Origin: Muricoccus nepalensis
GTDB lineage: Bacteria > Pseudomonadota > Alphaproteobacteria > Acetobacterales > Acetobacteraceae
Direction: 5' to 3'
Assembly (NCBI RefSeq): GCF_006438825.1
Contig: NZ_RCZP01000004.1
Coordinates: 62,001 to 126,000, forward strand
Length of the DNA: 64,000 bases
Shown: piece by piece, positions 54,337 through 64,000 of the stretch
Layout of the letters: each line of letters starts with the position of its first letter
How positions within the stretch are numbered: the first letter of the stretch is position 1
Made by a program: the position numbers and the translations under genes
The notes under the pieces: generated by a model
What the model saw: the letters and a program-made list of their open reading frames with translations, nothing else
The model's database searches: none
What the model was told of the DNA's origin: nothing

Positions 54337-55044
54337 CTAGCGGAGGCAGTCCAGCAGGGGGCCGAGCTGGCCCACCCGCCGCTCGATGACGGCGGCGCGG
54401 CGCAGGACGTGCGGCGCGGGCCGCGAGGCCGACCAGTTCAGCGGGCTCGGCAGCACGGCGGCCAGGCGCGCGGCCTCCCTCGGCGTGAGGGCGGCGGCGG
54501 GCTTGCCAAAATGGGCGCGCGCCGCGGCCTCGGCGCCGTAGAGGCCGGGGCCGAACTCCACGATGTTGAGATAAACCTCCATGACCCGCCGCTTGGGCCA
54601 GAGGAGGGCGACCTGGGGCGTCAGCCAGGCCTCGATGGCTTTCCGCAGGGGATCCCGGCCGGGCCAGAGCATCAGGTTCTTGGCGGTCTGCATGGTGACC
54701 GTGCTGGCCCCGCGCGGCCGCTCCCCGCGCCACCAGGCCCCGGCCTCCTCGCGAAGGGCGCCGAGATCGAAGCCGAGGGGTTCCCGGCAGAAGAGGTTGT
54801 CCTCCGCCGCGACGACCGACTCGGCCAGGGCGGGGGCGATGGAGGAGAGGGGCACCCAGTCCCGCTCCCAGCCGTGGCCCTGCGCCGAGCGGATCAGCAT
54901 CAGGGGCGTGGCGGGCACGGGGGCGAAGCGGAAGGTGCCGATCAGCAGCGGCGGGGCGAGCAGGAGGGCCAGCGCCGCCCGCGCCAACCCGCGCCGCCAC
55001 CCCGGCCGCCTGGCCGGCCGATCCGAGGGCCCCGATCGCTCCAT
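54337..55044 (-). CDS. mtgA: Monofunctional biosynthetic peptidoglycan transglycosylase MtgA
   Basis: A 235-residue GT51 glycosyltransferase that polymerises lipid II into glycan strands. An N-terminal membrane anchor (about 18-38) precedes the periplasmic catalytic domain. The catalytic glutamate E81 lies in AAEDNLF, and the second donor-site segment is RGASTVTMQTAKNL (about 111-124), followed by KAIEAWLTPQVALLWPKRRVMEVYLN. The family histidine of the EDxxFxxHxGFD motif is replaced here (EDNLFCREPLGFD). Start ATG 55044 gives a normal N-terminus; an in-frame ATG at 55086 would add 14 residues. Confidence 0.9.
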   Translation of the reverse strand: MERSGPSDRPARRPGWRRGLARAALALLLAPPLLIGTFRFAPVPATPLMLIRSAQGHGWERDWVPLSSIAPALAESVVAAEDNLFCREPLGFDLGALREEAGAWWRGERPRGASTVTMQTAKNLMLWPGRDPLRKAIEAWLTPQVALLWPKRRVMEVYLNIVEFGPGLYGAEAAARAHFGKPAAALTPREAARLAAVLPSPLNWSASRPAPHVLRRAAVIERRVGQLGPLLDCLR

Positions 55045-55378
55045 GCCGGGGTGCTGGCGGTGCCGGAGGGTTCCGTCAAGCGGCACCGGAGCGCCGCATC
55101 TCGTGGCTTCCGGGTATCATCGCCTCCGAAACGGTACGGCCCGGACGGTCGCCATGCCTTTCATCTTGCACCGCAGCACGAATCGCCCCATCTTGCATCC
55201 CGCGCCCGGCCTCATGCCGTGGCCACGCCCCGGCCGCGTGAGACGGCCGCCCCGCGCAATGATGCGCGCGGCCCTGACCGGGGCGTCAGACCTTCCGATA
55301 CCCTTGGATGCGACCGGACACGCGGGGCGCCTCCACCCGCCCTTGGCGGCCCGGGATGGGCTGCCCCGATTGGAATCC
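55045..55378. other. Divergent intergenic region mtgA / RNA helicase
   Basis: About 330 bases without a credible gene. The sequence 55125-55200 is less GC-rich than its surroundings and contains the direct repeat CATCTTGCA at 55162-55170 and 55189-55197, spaced 27 bases. This may be promoter or leader DNA for the helicase gene, whose cold-shock-type relatives often have long 5' leaders. No consensus -35/-10 pair and no ribosome site close to the ATG at 55379 are evident. I see nothing else in it. Confidence 0.4.
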
Positions 55379-56755
<1,377 letters not shown>

Positions 56756-56774
56756 GCCGCCCGCGAACCGGTGA

Positions 56775-56800
56775 AGGGCGCCCCTCGGGGCGCCCTTTTT
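56775..56800 (+). terminator. Rho-independent terminator after the RNA helicase gene
   Basis: A nearly perfect stem, GGGCGCCCC (56776-56784) with GGGGCGCCC (56787-56795) around a TC centre, extends by an A-T pair and is followed by T(5) at 56796-56800. It lies 20 bases after the helicase stop and 3 bases before the stop of the convergent antiporter gene. It is the best intrinsic terminator in the window. Confidence 0.85.
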
Positions 56801-56803
56801 CGT

Positions 56804-58567
56804 TCAGGGGAGGCGTTGCAGCTCCGGCCCGGCCGCGTGCTCCAGCATCCGGCGGGCGACCTCGCTCTCGCTGAGGACGACGTGGTCGGCGCCGAGCTTC
56901 GACAGGTGCTCGGCCGCGGCGTCCGAATGGGCGCGGGCGGTGATCTCCAGCGCCGGGTTCAGGGCACGGGCCTGCTCCACCACCTGCCCGGCCTCGAAGG
57001 CCTCGGGCACCGTCACGAAGAGGCGCCGCGCCTTGGGCAGGGCCGCGGCCGCCAGCACCTCGGGGTCGGCGGCGTTGCCGAGCACGGTGGGCAGGCCGTC
57101 CGCGCGGGCGAGCGCGGCGGTGGTCTCGGCGTCCTCGAAGACGAGGACCGGGCGGCCGGCCCCGAGCAGCCCGGCGACGACGCGCGACCCGACGCGGCCG
57201 TAGCCGACGACGACATCGTGGTCCTCCATGCCCAGGTGGTCCTCGAGGTTGGCGTCGGGCCCGGCCGGCGGGAGCTCCGCCAGGACGGGGGCGGGCGCGG
57301 CGGCGGGCTCGGGGATGGGCTCGGGCGCGGGCGGGGCGGGCGGCGGCTCGGGGGCCGGGCGCGCGGCGGGGCGGGCCGCGACCGCCGCGCGGCGCTTCTC
57401 CACGAGCGCGAAGAGGAAGGGGTTGATCAGGATCGACAGGATCGCCCCGGCCAGGACGAGGTCCCTCCCCTCCGGCGGCAGCAGGCCGAGCGCGCCGCCG
57501 AGGCCGGCCAGGATGAAGGAGAACTCGCCGATCTGCGCGAGGCTGGCCGAGATGGTCAGCGCCGTGGAGGAGGGGTGACCGAAGGCGCGCACGATGACGA
57601 AGGCGGCCGCCGACTTGCCGATGACGATGATGCCGAGCACGGCCAGCACCGCGAGCGGGGCGGTGAGGAGGATGCCCGGGTTGAAGAGCATGCCGACCGA
57701 GACGAAGAACAGCACCGCGAAGGCGTCGCGCAGCGGCATCGCCTCCTCCGCCGCGCGCTGGGAGAGCTGGCTCTCGCCCATCATCATGCCCGCGAAGAAG
57801 GCGCCGAGCGCGAAGGAGACGCCGAACATCTCGGAGGCGAGGAAGGCGACGCCGAGCGCGATGGCGTAGACCGCCAGCCGGAACAGCTCGCGCGAGCCGG
57901 TATGGGCGGCCTCGTGCATGATCCAGGGAATGGCCCGGCGGCCGGCCACCAGCATGATGGCGACGAAGGCCGCGACCTTGCCGAGGGTGATAGCGAGGGT
58001 GAGGGCGAGGTCGCCGATCGAGAGCGACGCGGAGCCCTTGAGCACCGGGGCGAGGGCGGGGAGCAGCACGAGGGCGAGGACCATGGCGAGGTCCTCCACG
58101 ATCAGCCAGCCGATGGCGATGCGGCCGCGCTCCGTCTCCGCGATGCGGCGCTCCTGCAGCGCGCGGATGAGCACCACGGTGGAGGCGACCGAGAGCGACA
58201 GGCCGAAGACCAGCCCGCCGCCGATCCCCCAGTTGAACAGCCAGCCCAGCCCCATGCCCAGCAGCGTCGCCACCAGGATCTGCGCGATCGCGCCGGGCAG
58301 GGCGATGGCGCGGACGGCGATCAGGTCCTTGAGGGAGAAGTGCAGGCCCACCGCGAACATGAGCAGGATGACGCCGATCTCGGCGAGCTGGTTCGCCAGG
58401 TCCTGGTCCGCGACGTAGCCGGGCGTGAAGGGCCCGACCACGACGCCGGCCAGGAGGTATCCGACGAGCGGCGACACCCGCAGGCGATGGGCCAGCATCC
58501 CGAAGACGAAGGCCAGGAGGAGGCCGACGGCGATGATGGCGATGAGCGGGGTGTGGTGCTCGGGCAA
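56804..58567 (-). CDS. CPA2-family cation:proton antiporter with TrkA-N domain (YbaL/KefB type)
   Basis: A 587-residue inner-membrane antiporter. About 12-13 membrane helices occupy 1-400, opening HHTPLIAIIAVGLLLAFVFG and RVSPLVGYLLAGVVVGPFTPG as in YbaL. A Pro/Ala-rich linker (about 405-445) leads to a cytoplasmic RCK/TrkA-N domain (about 445-587) with GYGRVGSRV as the nucleotide-binding loop. It probably exchanges K+ or Na+ for protons under nucleotide or glutathione control. The start is TTG 58567, giving the family N-terminus MPEHHTP, with AGGA about 9 bases upstream; no in-frame ATG fits. The unusual start is the main uncertainty. Confidence 0.88.
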   Translation of the reverse strand: MPEHHTPLIAIIAVGLLLAFVFGMLAHRLRVSPLVGYLLAGVVVGPFTPGYVADQDLANQLAEIGVILLMFAVGLHFSLKDLIAVRAIALPGAIAQILVATLLGMGLGWLFNWGIGGGLVFGLSLSVASTVVLIRALQERRIAETERGRIAIGWLIVEDLAMVLALVLLPALAPVLKGSASLSIGDLALTLAITLGKVAAFVAIMLVAGRRAIPWIMHEAAHTGSRELFRLAVYAIALGVAFLASEMFGVSFALGAFFAGMMMGESQLSQRAAEEAMPLRDAFAVLFFVSVGMLFNPGILLTAPLAVLAVLGIIVIGKSAAAFVIVRAFGHPSSTALTISASLAQIGEFSFILAGLGGALGLLPPEGRDLVLAGAILSILINPFLFALVEKRRAAVAARPAARPAPEPPPAPPAPEPIPEPAAAPAPVLAELPPAGPDANLEDHLGMEDHDVVVGYGRVGSRVVAGLLGAGRPVLVFEDAETTAALARADGLPTVLGNAADPEVLAAAALPKARRLFVTVPEAFEAGQVVEQARALNPALEITARAHSDAAAEHLSKLGADHVVLSESEVARRMLEHAAGPELQRLP

Positions 58568-58683
58568 TGGGGCATCCTGTTCTGGGGTCTGCGGGGGGAT
58601 TACAGGCCCGTCATCCCCGCGGCCACAGACAAGCCCGTGACGACGCGGGGCGGGGACGGGCGCGCGGGGGCGAGGGTTCCGCG

Positions 58684-59364
58684 CTAGCCGAAGACCTCCG
58701 GCCAGGCGGCGCGGAGGGCGGAATCGACCTCCTCCATGGTGGCGGTGATGCCGAGCGCGTGCAGGCTGGTGACGCCGTGGCCGCTGATGCCGCAGGGGAC
58801 GATGCCGCCGAAGTGGGAGAGGTCGGGCTCCACGTTGAGCGCGATGCCGTGCCAGGAGACCCAGCGCGAGACGCGGACGCCGATGGCGCCGATCTTGGAC
58901 TCGGTGCCGGCCGCGCGGTCCTCCACCCAGATGCCGACCCGGCCCTCGCGCCGCTCGCCCCGCACGTTGAAGCGGTCGAGCGCGCGGATCATCCACTCCT
59001 CGAGCCCGTGGACATAGGCGCGCACGTCGCGCGCGGGGACGGTGCCGTGCGGGCGCGAGAGGTCGAGCATGACGTAGGCGGTGCGCTGGCCGGGGCCGTG
59101 ATAGGTCCACTGGCCGCCGCGCCCGGCCTCGTAGGTGGGGAAGCGGCCGTCGAGCAGGCTCTCGGCGCGGGCGGAGGTGCCGGCGGTGTAGCTCGGGGGG
59201 TGCTCGACCAGCCAGACAGCCTCGCCGGCGGTCCCGGCGCGGATTCCGGCCACCCGCCCCTCCATCGCGGCCAGCGCCTCGGGCACGGGAACGCGATTTT
59301 CGGCAATGAGCCACGAAATCGGTGGGATTGTCGCCTCGACCCCCGTTGCCGCCTCCGCGCTCAT
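58684..59364 (-). CDS. lipB: Octanoyl-[acyl-carrier-protein]:protein N-octanoyltransferase LipB
   Basis: A 226-residue lipoyl-biosynthesis enzyme that moves octanoyl from ACP to lipoate-dependent proteins such as the E2 subunits. The central signature [20 protein letters not shown] is at 83-102. The catalytic pair is Lys157 in SKIGAIGVR and Cys191 in [14 protein letters not shown]. Normal length. The start ATG 59364 lies 23 bases from the tRNA-Leu gene on the other strand. LipA is not in the window. Confidence 0.96.
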   Translation of the reverse strand: MSAEAATGVEATIPPISWLIAENRVPVPEALAAMEGRVAGIRAGTAGEAVWLVEHPPSYTAGTSARAESLLDGRFPTYEAGRGGQWTYHGPGQRTAYVMLDLSRPHGTVPARDVRAYVHGLEEWMIRALDRFNVRGERREGRVGIWVEDRAAGTESKIGAIGVRVSRWVSWHGIALNVEPDLSHFGGIVPCGISGHGVTSLHALGITATMEEVDSALRAAWPEVFG

Positions 59365-59387
59365 CGGTTATAGCCCGCCGCCTGCCT

Positions 59388-59473
59388 GCGGTCATGGCGG
59401 AATGGTAGACGCGCCAGCTTGAGGTGCTGGTGGGGGAAACCCCGTGGAAGTTCGAATCTTCTTGACCGCACCA
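59388..59473 (+). tRNA. tRNA-Leu (anticodon GAG)
   Basis: An 86-base class II tRNA. The acceptor stem GCGGTCA (59388-59394) pairs with TGACCGC (59463-59469), then discriminator A and an encoded CCA (59471-59473). The anticodon arm CCAGC-TTGAGGT-GCTGG carries GAG, reading CUC/CUU leucine codons. The long variable arm (TGGGGGAAACCCCGT) and the T arm with GTTCGAATC are intact. The long variable arm is typical of leucine tRNAs. Confidence 0.96.
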
Positions 59474-59581
59474 GCGCCCTCCTCGTTCGGGACGGGCGCT
59501 CCCCCGGCGCCCCGAGGCGCCATGTAGCGCGGCGCGGCCGCGGCTCCCAGGGGGCCGGTTGCCCGGCCCGCCCTTTCCCCC

Positions 59582-59770
59582 TCAGGCGCTCTCGCGGTTC
59601 TCCGGCCGGCGGTTCACCATGCCCGTGCCGTTGCAGGCGATGCAGGGCTTGCCGATCAGCTCGCCCGCGCCCTCGCATTCCGGGCAGACGACCTCGTCCG
59701 TGCCCGGCGTCCCCGCGGGGGCCTCGTCGCCGGGGCGCATGATGCGCTTGCTGCCGCCTGGCTCCGCCAT
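59582..59770 (-). CDS. Small protein with two DnaJ-type CxxCxGxG zinc-binding motifs
   Basis: A 62-residue protein starting at ATG 59770 after a perfect AGGAGG ribosome site. The last half holds CPECEGAG (C29, C32) and CIACNGTG (C43, C46), the paired CxxCxGxG motif of the DnaJ zinc-binding domain, so it should bind one zinc ion. It has no J domain and no other domain. Such tiny stand-alone proteins are seen in many alphaproteobacteria; whether they act as chaperone or thiol-redox factors is unknown. The nearest genes are tRNA-Leu and maeB, neither clearly related. Confidence 0.85.
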   Translation of the reverse strand: MAEPGGSKRIMRPGDEAPAGTPGTDEVVCPECEGAGELIGKPCIACNGTGMVNRRPENRESA

Positions 59771-59863
59771 CGTCGCCTCCTTTTCGGATACAGGGGGCGA
59801 ACGCGGGGCGGGGGTGCCGGTTCCCGGCTGGCGCCCGGCCCGCCGCGGCGCCATAACGGGGCG

Positions 59864-62128
59864 ATGGACGAGGATTTCCGCAAGGCCGCGCTCGACTACC
59901 ACCGGCTGCCGAGGCCGGGGAAGCTGAGCATCGAGCCGACGAAGCGCATGGCCACCCAGCGCGACCTGGGCCTGGCCTATTCCCCCGGCGTCGCCGCGGC
60001 CTGCATGGAGATCGCGGGCGATCCCTCCAAGGCCTACGACTACACGACCCGCGGCAACATGGTCGCGGTGATCACCAACGGCACGGCGGTGCTCGGGCTC
60101 GGCGCCATTGGCGCTCTGGCGTCGAAGCCGGTGATGGAGGGCAAGGCGGTCCTCTTCAAGAAGTTCGCGAACATCGATTCCATCGACATCGAGGTGGAGG
60201 AGCGCGACCCCGAGAAGTTCATCGAGGCCGTGGCGGTGCTGGAGCCCTCCTTCGGCGCCATCAACCTCGAGGACATCAAGGCGCCGGAGTGCTTCGAGAT
60301 CGAGCGCTCGCTGCGCGCGCGGATGAAGATCCCGGTCTTCCACGACGACCAGCACGGCACGGCGATCATCGTGGCGGCGGCCGTGCGGAACGGGCTGCTG
60401 CTGCAGGGCAAGCAGATCGCGGACGCGAAGATCGTGACTTCCGGCGGCGGCGCGGCGGCGCTGGCCTGCCTCGACCTGCTCGTCGCCATGGGCGCGCGGC
60501 GGGAGAACATCACGGTCTGCGACATCGAGGGCGTGGTCTACGAGGGGCGCGAGGTCCTGATGGACCCCTACAAGTCCCGCTACGCCCGGGCGACCAACGC
60601 CCGCACGCTGGCGGACGCGCTGCCGGACGCGGACGTCTTCCTGGGGCTTTCCGCGCCGCGGGTGCTGAAAGCGGAGTGGCTGCCGGGGATGGCGCCGAGC
60701 CCGCTGATCCTGGCGCTGGCCAATCCCGAGCCCGAGATCCTGCCCGAGGCCGTGCGCGCGGCGCGGCCGGACGCGATCGTGGCCACGGGGCGCTCGGACT
60801 ACCCGAACCAGGTCAACAACGTCCTCTGCTTCCCCTTCATCTTCCGGGGCGCGCTCGATGCCGGGGCGACCACGATCAACGAGGAGATGAAGGTGGCGGC
60901 CGTGGAAGCCATCGCCCGGCTCGCGCGCGCGGAGGCGAGCGAGGTGGTGGTGGCGGCCTATGGCGGGCAGGCGCCGATCTTCGGGGCCGACTACATCATC
61001 CCCAAGCCCTTCGACCCGCGGCTCATCCTCGAGATCGCGCCGGCCGTGGCGCGGGCCGCGATGGATTCGGGCGTCGCCACCCGCCCCATCGCCGATTTCG
61101 GTGCCTACCGGCGGGAGCTGGAGCGCTTCGTCTTCCGCTCGGGCGACCTCATGCGCCCGGTCTTCGCCGCCGCCCGCAACGCCGGCCACCGCATCGCCTA
61201 CGGCGAGGGCGAGGACGAGCGGACGCTGCGCGCGGTGCAGACCGTGCTCGACGAGGGCATCGCCGAGCCGGTGCTGATCGGCCGCCGCGAGGTGATCGTC
61301 GACAAGGTCCGGCGCATGGGGCTGCGCATGGACCTCGAGGGCAGCGTGACGGTGGTCGACCCCGGCGCGGACGCCGAGATCGCCGAGGCGCTACTCCCCC
61401 GCTACCAGGACAAGGTCGGGCGCCGGGGCATCCCGCCCGACGCGGCCGCCCGCGCGCTGCGCACGCGCCCCACGGTCGCCGCCACCATGCTGCTCGAGAC
61501 CGGCCGCGTGGACGCGGCCATCGTGGGCGGCACGGGCGAGTGGATGACGCACTGGCACCAGGCCTTCGACATCGTCGGCAAGCGGCCGGGGGTGGGGCGC
61601 GTCTACGCGATGACCGGCGTGATCCTGCCGGCCGGCGCGCTGTTCTTCGTCGACACCCACCTGCTGGTGGAGCCGGACGCCGAGCAGGTGGCGGAGATGA
61701 CGCATCTTGCCGCCGAGCAGGTGCGCGCCTTCGGGGCCGTGCCGCGGGTGGCGCTGCTGTCCCACTCCTCCTTCGGCGCCTCGGACGCGCCTTCGGCCCG
61801 GAAGATGCGCCACGCGCTGCGCCTCATCCAGGAGCGCGACCCCTCGCTGGAGGTGGACGGCGAGATGCACGCCGACGCGGCGCTCGAGCCCGCCATCCGC
61901 GACCGCGCCATCAAGGGCGGGCGGCTGACGGGCTCGGCGAACCTCCTCGTCTTCCCGAACCTCGATTCCGCGAACATCGCCTACAACCTGCTCAAGGCGG
62001 CGGCGGACGGGCTGCAGCTCGGGCCGATGCTGCTCGGCATGAACAAGCCCGTGCACGTGATGGTGCCGACCACCACGGCGCGGGGCATCGTGAACCTCTC
62101 GGCCCTGGCCGCCACGCAGCCGGGCTGA
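59864..62128 (+). CDS. maeB: NADP-dependent malic enzyme fused to a phosphotransacetylase-like domain (MaeB)
   Basis: A 754-residue MaeB-type enzyme decarboxylating malate to pyruvate with NADP+. The malic enzyme part (about 1-430) shows GLAYSPGVAAAC near 39-50, the metal-site segment FHDDQHGTAI and the Rossmann region SGGGAAALACLD. The C-terminal 320 residues are phosphotransacetylase-like, with GRREVIVDKVRRMGL and a late NIAYNLLKAAADG helix. In studied MaeB proteins this region is regulatory, sensing acetyl-CoA, rather than catalytic. The start ATG 59864 is the first in frame near GGGGCG. Length is normal for the fusion class. Confidence 0.95.
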   Translation: MDEDFRKAALDYHRLPRPGKLSIEPTKRMATQRDLGLAYSPGVAAACMEIAGDPSKAYDYTTRGNMVAVITNGTAVLGLGAIGALASKPVMEGKAVLFKKFANIDSIDIEVEERDPEKFIEAVAVLEPSFGAINLEDIKAPECFEIERSLRARMKIPVFHDDQHGTAIIVAAAVRNGLLLQGKQIADAKIVTSGGGAAALACLDLLVAMGARRENITVCDIEGVVYEGREVLMDPYKSRYARATNARTLADALPDADVFLGLSAPRVLKAEWLPGMAPSPLILALANPEPEILPEAVRAARPDAIVATGRSDYPNQVNNVLCFPFIFRGALDAGATTINEEMKVAAVEAIARLARAEASEVVVAAYGGQAPIFGADYIIPKPFDPRLILEIAPAVARAAMDSGVATRPIADFGAYRRELERFVFRSGDLMRPVFAAARNAGHRIAYGEGEDERTLRAVQTVLDEGIAEPVLIGRREVIVDKVRRMGLRMDLEGSVTVVDPGADAEIAEALLPRYQDKVGRRGIPPDAAARALRTRPTVAATMLLETGRVDAAIVGGTGEWMTHWHQAFDIVGKRPGVGRVYAMTGVILPAGALFFVDTHLLVEPDAEQVAEMTHLAAEQVRAFGAVPRVALLSHSSFGASDAPSARKMRHALRLIQERDPSLEVDGEMHADAALEPAIRDRAIKGGRLTGSANLLVFPNLDSANIAYNLLKAAADGLQLGPMLLGMNKPVHVMVPTTTARGIVNLSALAATQPG

Positions 62129-62133
62129 GGGCG

Positions 62134-62150
62134 GCGCCCGGCGGGGGCGC
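62134..62150. terminator. Possible hairpin between convergent genes
   Basis: GCGCCC (62134-62139) can pair with GGGCGC (62145-62150) over GGCGG, in the 22-base gap between the maeB stop and the convergent stop at 62151. There is no T-tract, so termination strength is doubtful. Confidence 0.3.
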
Positions 62151-63830
62151 TCAGCGGCCGGGAGGGGTCGCCGTCGCCGTGAGGTTCAGCTCGCGCACGG
62201 CCTGGTCCGGGGGCATGCCGGCGAAGCCCATGGCCTGGAGGAAGGCGACGGGCTTGGCCGGGCGGATCGCCAGCTCGATCGTGCCGAGGTCGCGGGCGAA
62301 GCTCGCGAAGGCCTCCCGCACGCGGGTGACGCCCGGTGCCTCCTTGCCGCGGCCGGCGCCGGGCAGCGGGGTGCGCAGCGCCATCGTGGCGTAGCGCTCG
62401 CGGAGCTGGCGCTCGGGCACGCGCTCCTCGGCGGCCTGGCGGGCGACGAGGGCGCGCAGCAGGCCCTGGTCGGCGTAGCGAAGGCTCATCGACGCCACGG
62501 CCCAGTTCGAGACGAGGGCCAGGGGGTCGTCGGTCGCGGGCTGGCCGGGGACGGGCACGTCGAAGCCGCGGATATCCATCGTCGTGCCGAAGCGGCCCAT
62601 GCCGTCGGCCTGGATGAAGAAGTGCTCGATCACCAGCCGCCCCTCCTTGCGGGTCAGGCGCGTGTCCACGCCGAGGCCGCCCTGGATGCCCTTGAAGCCC
62701 AGCGAATCGAGCATCGCGCCGCCGTATTCGGGGGGAAGGTCGAGCCGGAGGCCCTCCACGCCCAGGCGGCCGACCTCGACGCCCGGCGCCGCCGCGTCCC
62801 AGGTGTTGAGGCCGCGGATGGCGGCGATGCTCAGGACCGGCGTGCCGCCGAGCGCGAGGGCGATGCCCTCGATCGCCGCCGACTGGTCCTGGCCGGGCGC
62901 GCCCTGGGGCGGGTTGAGGTTGTGGGCGATGGCGTAGGCGGTGTCGCGCAGCGCGACGCCGCCGAAGCCGATGCGGGCGACCTCCGCGGCGAAGGGGCCG
63001 CTGTTGGGCGCGTCGCCCTGCACGGCCAGCCCCGCCATCGCGAGGGTGGCCAGGCGCCCCTCGCCCCAGCCGTCGAGCTGGGTGCGGCCGAGGCGGAAGG
63101 CGACGTTCTCCTTCTCCACCGCGACCTCGGCGCCCTCGATCAGGGCGCTGTCCGCGGCCAGGACCCAGGGGTCGAAGGGCTGGCCGAAGCGGGGCAGTGC
63201 GGCGCCGGCCAGGCGGGCGCGGGCGAGGCCGATCCGCGTCTCGCCCTCGCGCCGGTCGACGAAGCGAAGGCCCTCGATCGCCGCCTCGCGCAGGGTGCCG
63301 GGGGCGTAGCCGGCGACCTGCATCCGGGCGAGTTCGGCCACGGCGACGCCGGGGGTCTCGACGCGCAGCTCCTCGCCCACCGCGGCCTCGATCGCGGCGC
63401 CGGACCAGTCGACCGCGGGGCCGTCCGCCCGCGTCGGGAGGGAGAGGGCGGAGAAGGCGAGGCGGACCGCGGTCGCGACCATGGGGCGGGGGCCGCCGTC
63501 GGGGTCCGGCGCCTCAACCCGCACCCCGTTCAGCAGCGCGCGGCCCACGCCGTCCGCCCGGAGGTCGTCGAGGGTGGCGTCGACCACGGTCATTCGCTCC
63601 GCGCCGCGGCGGATGGTGACGCCCTGCAGCACCGCGCGGCCGCTGACGGGGTCGATGGTGCGGCTGGTCCACTCCAGGGCGCCGTCGGGGCCGAGGCCGG
63701 CGCGAATCCGGGCGGCGGCGGCGTCGAAGCGGCGCTCCCCCTCGGCCTGGGCCAGGACGCCGGCGGTGAGGGCGCCGAGGGCCACGGGCAGGGCCAGGCA
63801 GGTGGCGAGCAGAAGGGGGCGGCGGCGCAT
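62151..63830 (-). CDS. Large exported protein of unknown function
   Basis: A 559-residue protein with an N-terminal signal or anchor sequence (MRRRPLLLATCLALPVALGA, about 1-28) and no other membrane segment. The rest looks like a long run of beta-strands and short helices with loosely repeating units of the type I-x-G-L-x-hydrophobic (VLQGVTIRRG, AIEGLRFVD, LGVEGLRLDL, DIRGFDV). This is reminiscent of AsmA- or DUF945-like periplasmic proteins, but I cannot assign a family. No catalytic or metal motif is seen. It stands alone and converges with maeB. The frame is secure; function unknown. Confidence 0.75.
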   Translation of the reverse strand: MRRRPLLLATCLALPVALGALTAGVLAQAEGERRFDAAAARIRAGLGPDGALEWTSRTIDPVSGRAVLQGVTIRRGAERMTVVDATLDDLRADGVGRALLNGVRVEAPDPDGGPRPMVATAVRLAFSALSLPTRADGPAVDWSGAAIEAAVGEELRVETPGVAVAELARMQVAGYAPGTLREAAIEGLRFVDRREGETRIGLARARLAGAALPRFGQPFDPWVLAADSALIEGAEVAVEKENVAFRLGRTQLDGWGEGRLATLAMAGLAVQGDAPNSGPFAAEVARIGFGGVALRDTAYAIAHNLNPPQGAPGQDQSAAIEGIALALGGTPVLSIAAIRGLNTWDAAAPGVEVGRLGVEGLRLDLPPEYGGAMLDSLGFKGIQGGLGVDTRLTRKEGRLVIEHFFIQADGMGRFGTTMDIRGFDVPVPGQPATDDPLALVSNWAVASMSLRYADQGLLRALVARQAAEERVPERQLRERYATMALRTPLPGAGRGKEAPGVTRVREAFASFARDLGTIELAIRPAKPVAFLQAMGFAGMPPDQAVRELNLTATATPPGR

Positions 63831-63960
63831 GGGGCGGCGGTCTCCGAAGGTGGCGAAAGGCTAGGCGATGCCCCCTCGTCGCGCCACTCGTCCCGCGCGT
63901 TTCCCGCGCCGGGGGAACCCCCTCTGTTCCGCCGCCCGGGGGACGCACCATGTTCAGGCC

Positions 63961-64000
63961 ATGGCCAAGCCGCCCGTGCCCGCTCCCCCCCTCTCCGCCC
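63961..64000 (+). CDS. Possible start of a gene running off the right edge
   Basis: An open frame from ATG 63961 begins MAKPPVPAPPLSA and continues past the window end, divergent from the exported-protein gene. A second ATG at 63950 in another frame has the better ribosome site (GGGGGA). Only 13 codons are visible, so neither frame nor product can be decided. Confidence 0.3.
   Translation, partial: MAKPPVPAPPLSA

Noticed and set aside
55162-55197. CATCTTGCA direct repeat as a regulator site
   Set aside because: Two copies spaced 27 bases with no further copies or known regulator; kept only as a note on the intergenic region.
59473-59521. Terminator-like inverted repeats after tRNA-Leu (59473-59479 with 59494-59500; 59506-59521)
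   Set aside because: Stems are possible but the first has a 14-base loop and neither has a T-tract; chance pairing is likely in such GC-rich sequence.
60289-62394. Long plus-strand frame overlapping maeB in another phase
   Set aside because: Low-complexity Arg/Gly/Ala translation inside the well-supported MaeB frame; no start signal.

Overview
The window is very GC-rich (clearly above 70% by eye, not computed), densely packed, and has no rRNA, insertion sequence, phage gene or CRISPR array. The gene set points to an alphaproteobacterium of the Acetobacteraceae/Roseomonas type: Bug-type solute receptors without their transporters, an ATP12 chaperone, a CcmI-type System I cytochrome c locus, an NAD-dependent FdsGBA formate dehydrogenase and a Brucella PrpA-like hydroxyproline epimerase. 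The organism assignment is an inference from gene content. Many neighbouring genes overlap by 4 bases (ATGA, GTGA or TTGA), and GTG or TTG starts are common.

Layout. 1-7 kb: the end of a proline-rich protein, moaD-moaE, a membrane protein, a lytic transglycosylase, a low-affinity iron permease-like protein, an SRPBCC-like protein, and a thioesterase-fadJ pair. 7.2-15 kb: ccmCDEFGHI, continuing through 4-base overlaps into an FMO-like flavoprotein and two AhpD/CMD-fold proteins. 15-18.8 kb: two orphan Bug receptors around an opine-dehydrogenase-like enzyme. 18.8-29.4 kb: histidine utilisation. An ABC importer and hutF run leftward; a 2-oxoglutarate/Fe(II)-oxygenase-like gene, hutC, hutU, hutH and hutI run rightward from a shared divergent promoter region. 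29.4-36.4 kb: a LysR regulator and fdsG-fdsB-fdsA-fdhD-fdsD. The Mo enzyme needs molybdopterin, for which moaD/moaE lie at the left end.

36.5-52.7 kb is the most distinctive part. A leftward run of ten genes encodes a Pot-type ABC importer, a GntR/FCD regulator and a complete Dpp/Opp-type ABC importer. Divergent from it is a run encoding a hydroxyproline 2-epimerase, a D-amino-acid-oxidase-like flavoprotein, a gamma-glutamyltransferase-like Ntn hydrolase without a signal peptide, and an imidazolonepropionase/prolidase-like amidohydrolase. I read this as a candidate system for taking up and degrading hydroxyproline and hydroxyproline-containing peptides or conjugates. The epimerase is well supported; the substrates of the other parts are inferred.

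52.7-64 kb is mostly housekeeping: a YnfA-family membrane protein, ATP12, acylphosphatase, MtgA, a DEAD-box RNA helicase with a good terminator, a YbaL-type CPA2 antiporter, LipB, tRNA-Leu(GAG), a small CxxCxGxG zinc protein, a malic enzyme-phosphotransacetylase fusion and a large exported protein of unknown function. The first and last genes run off the window edges.
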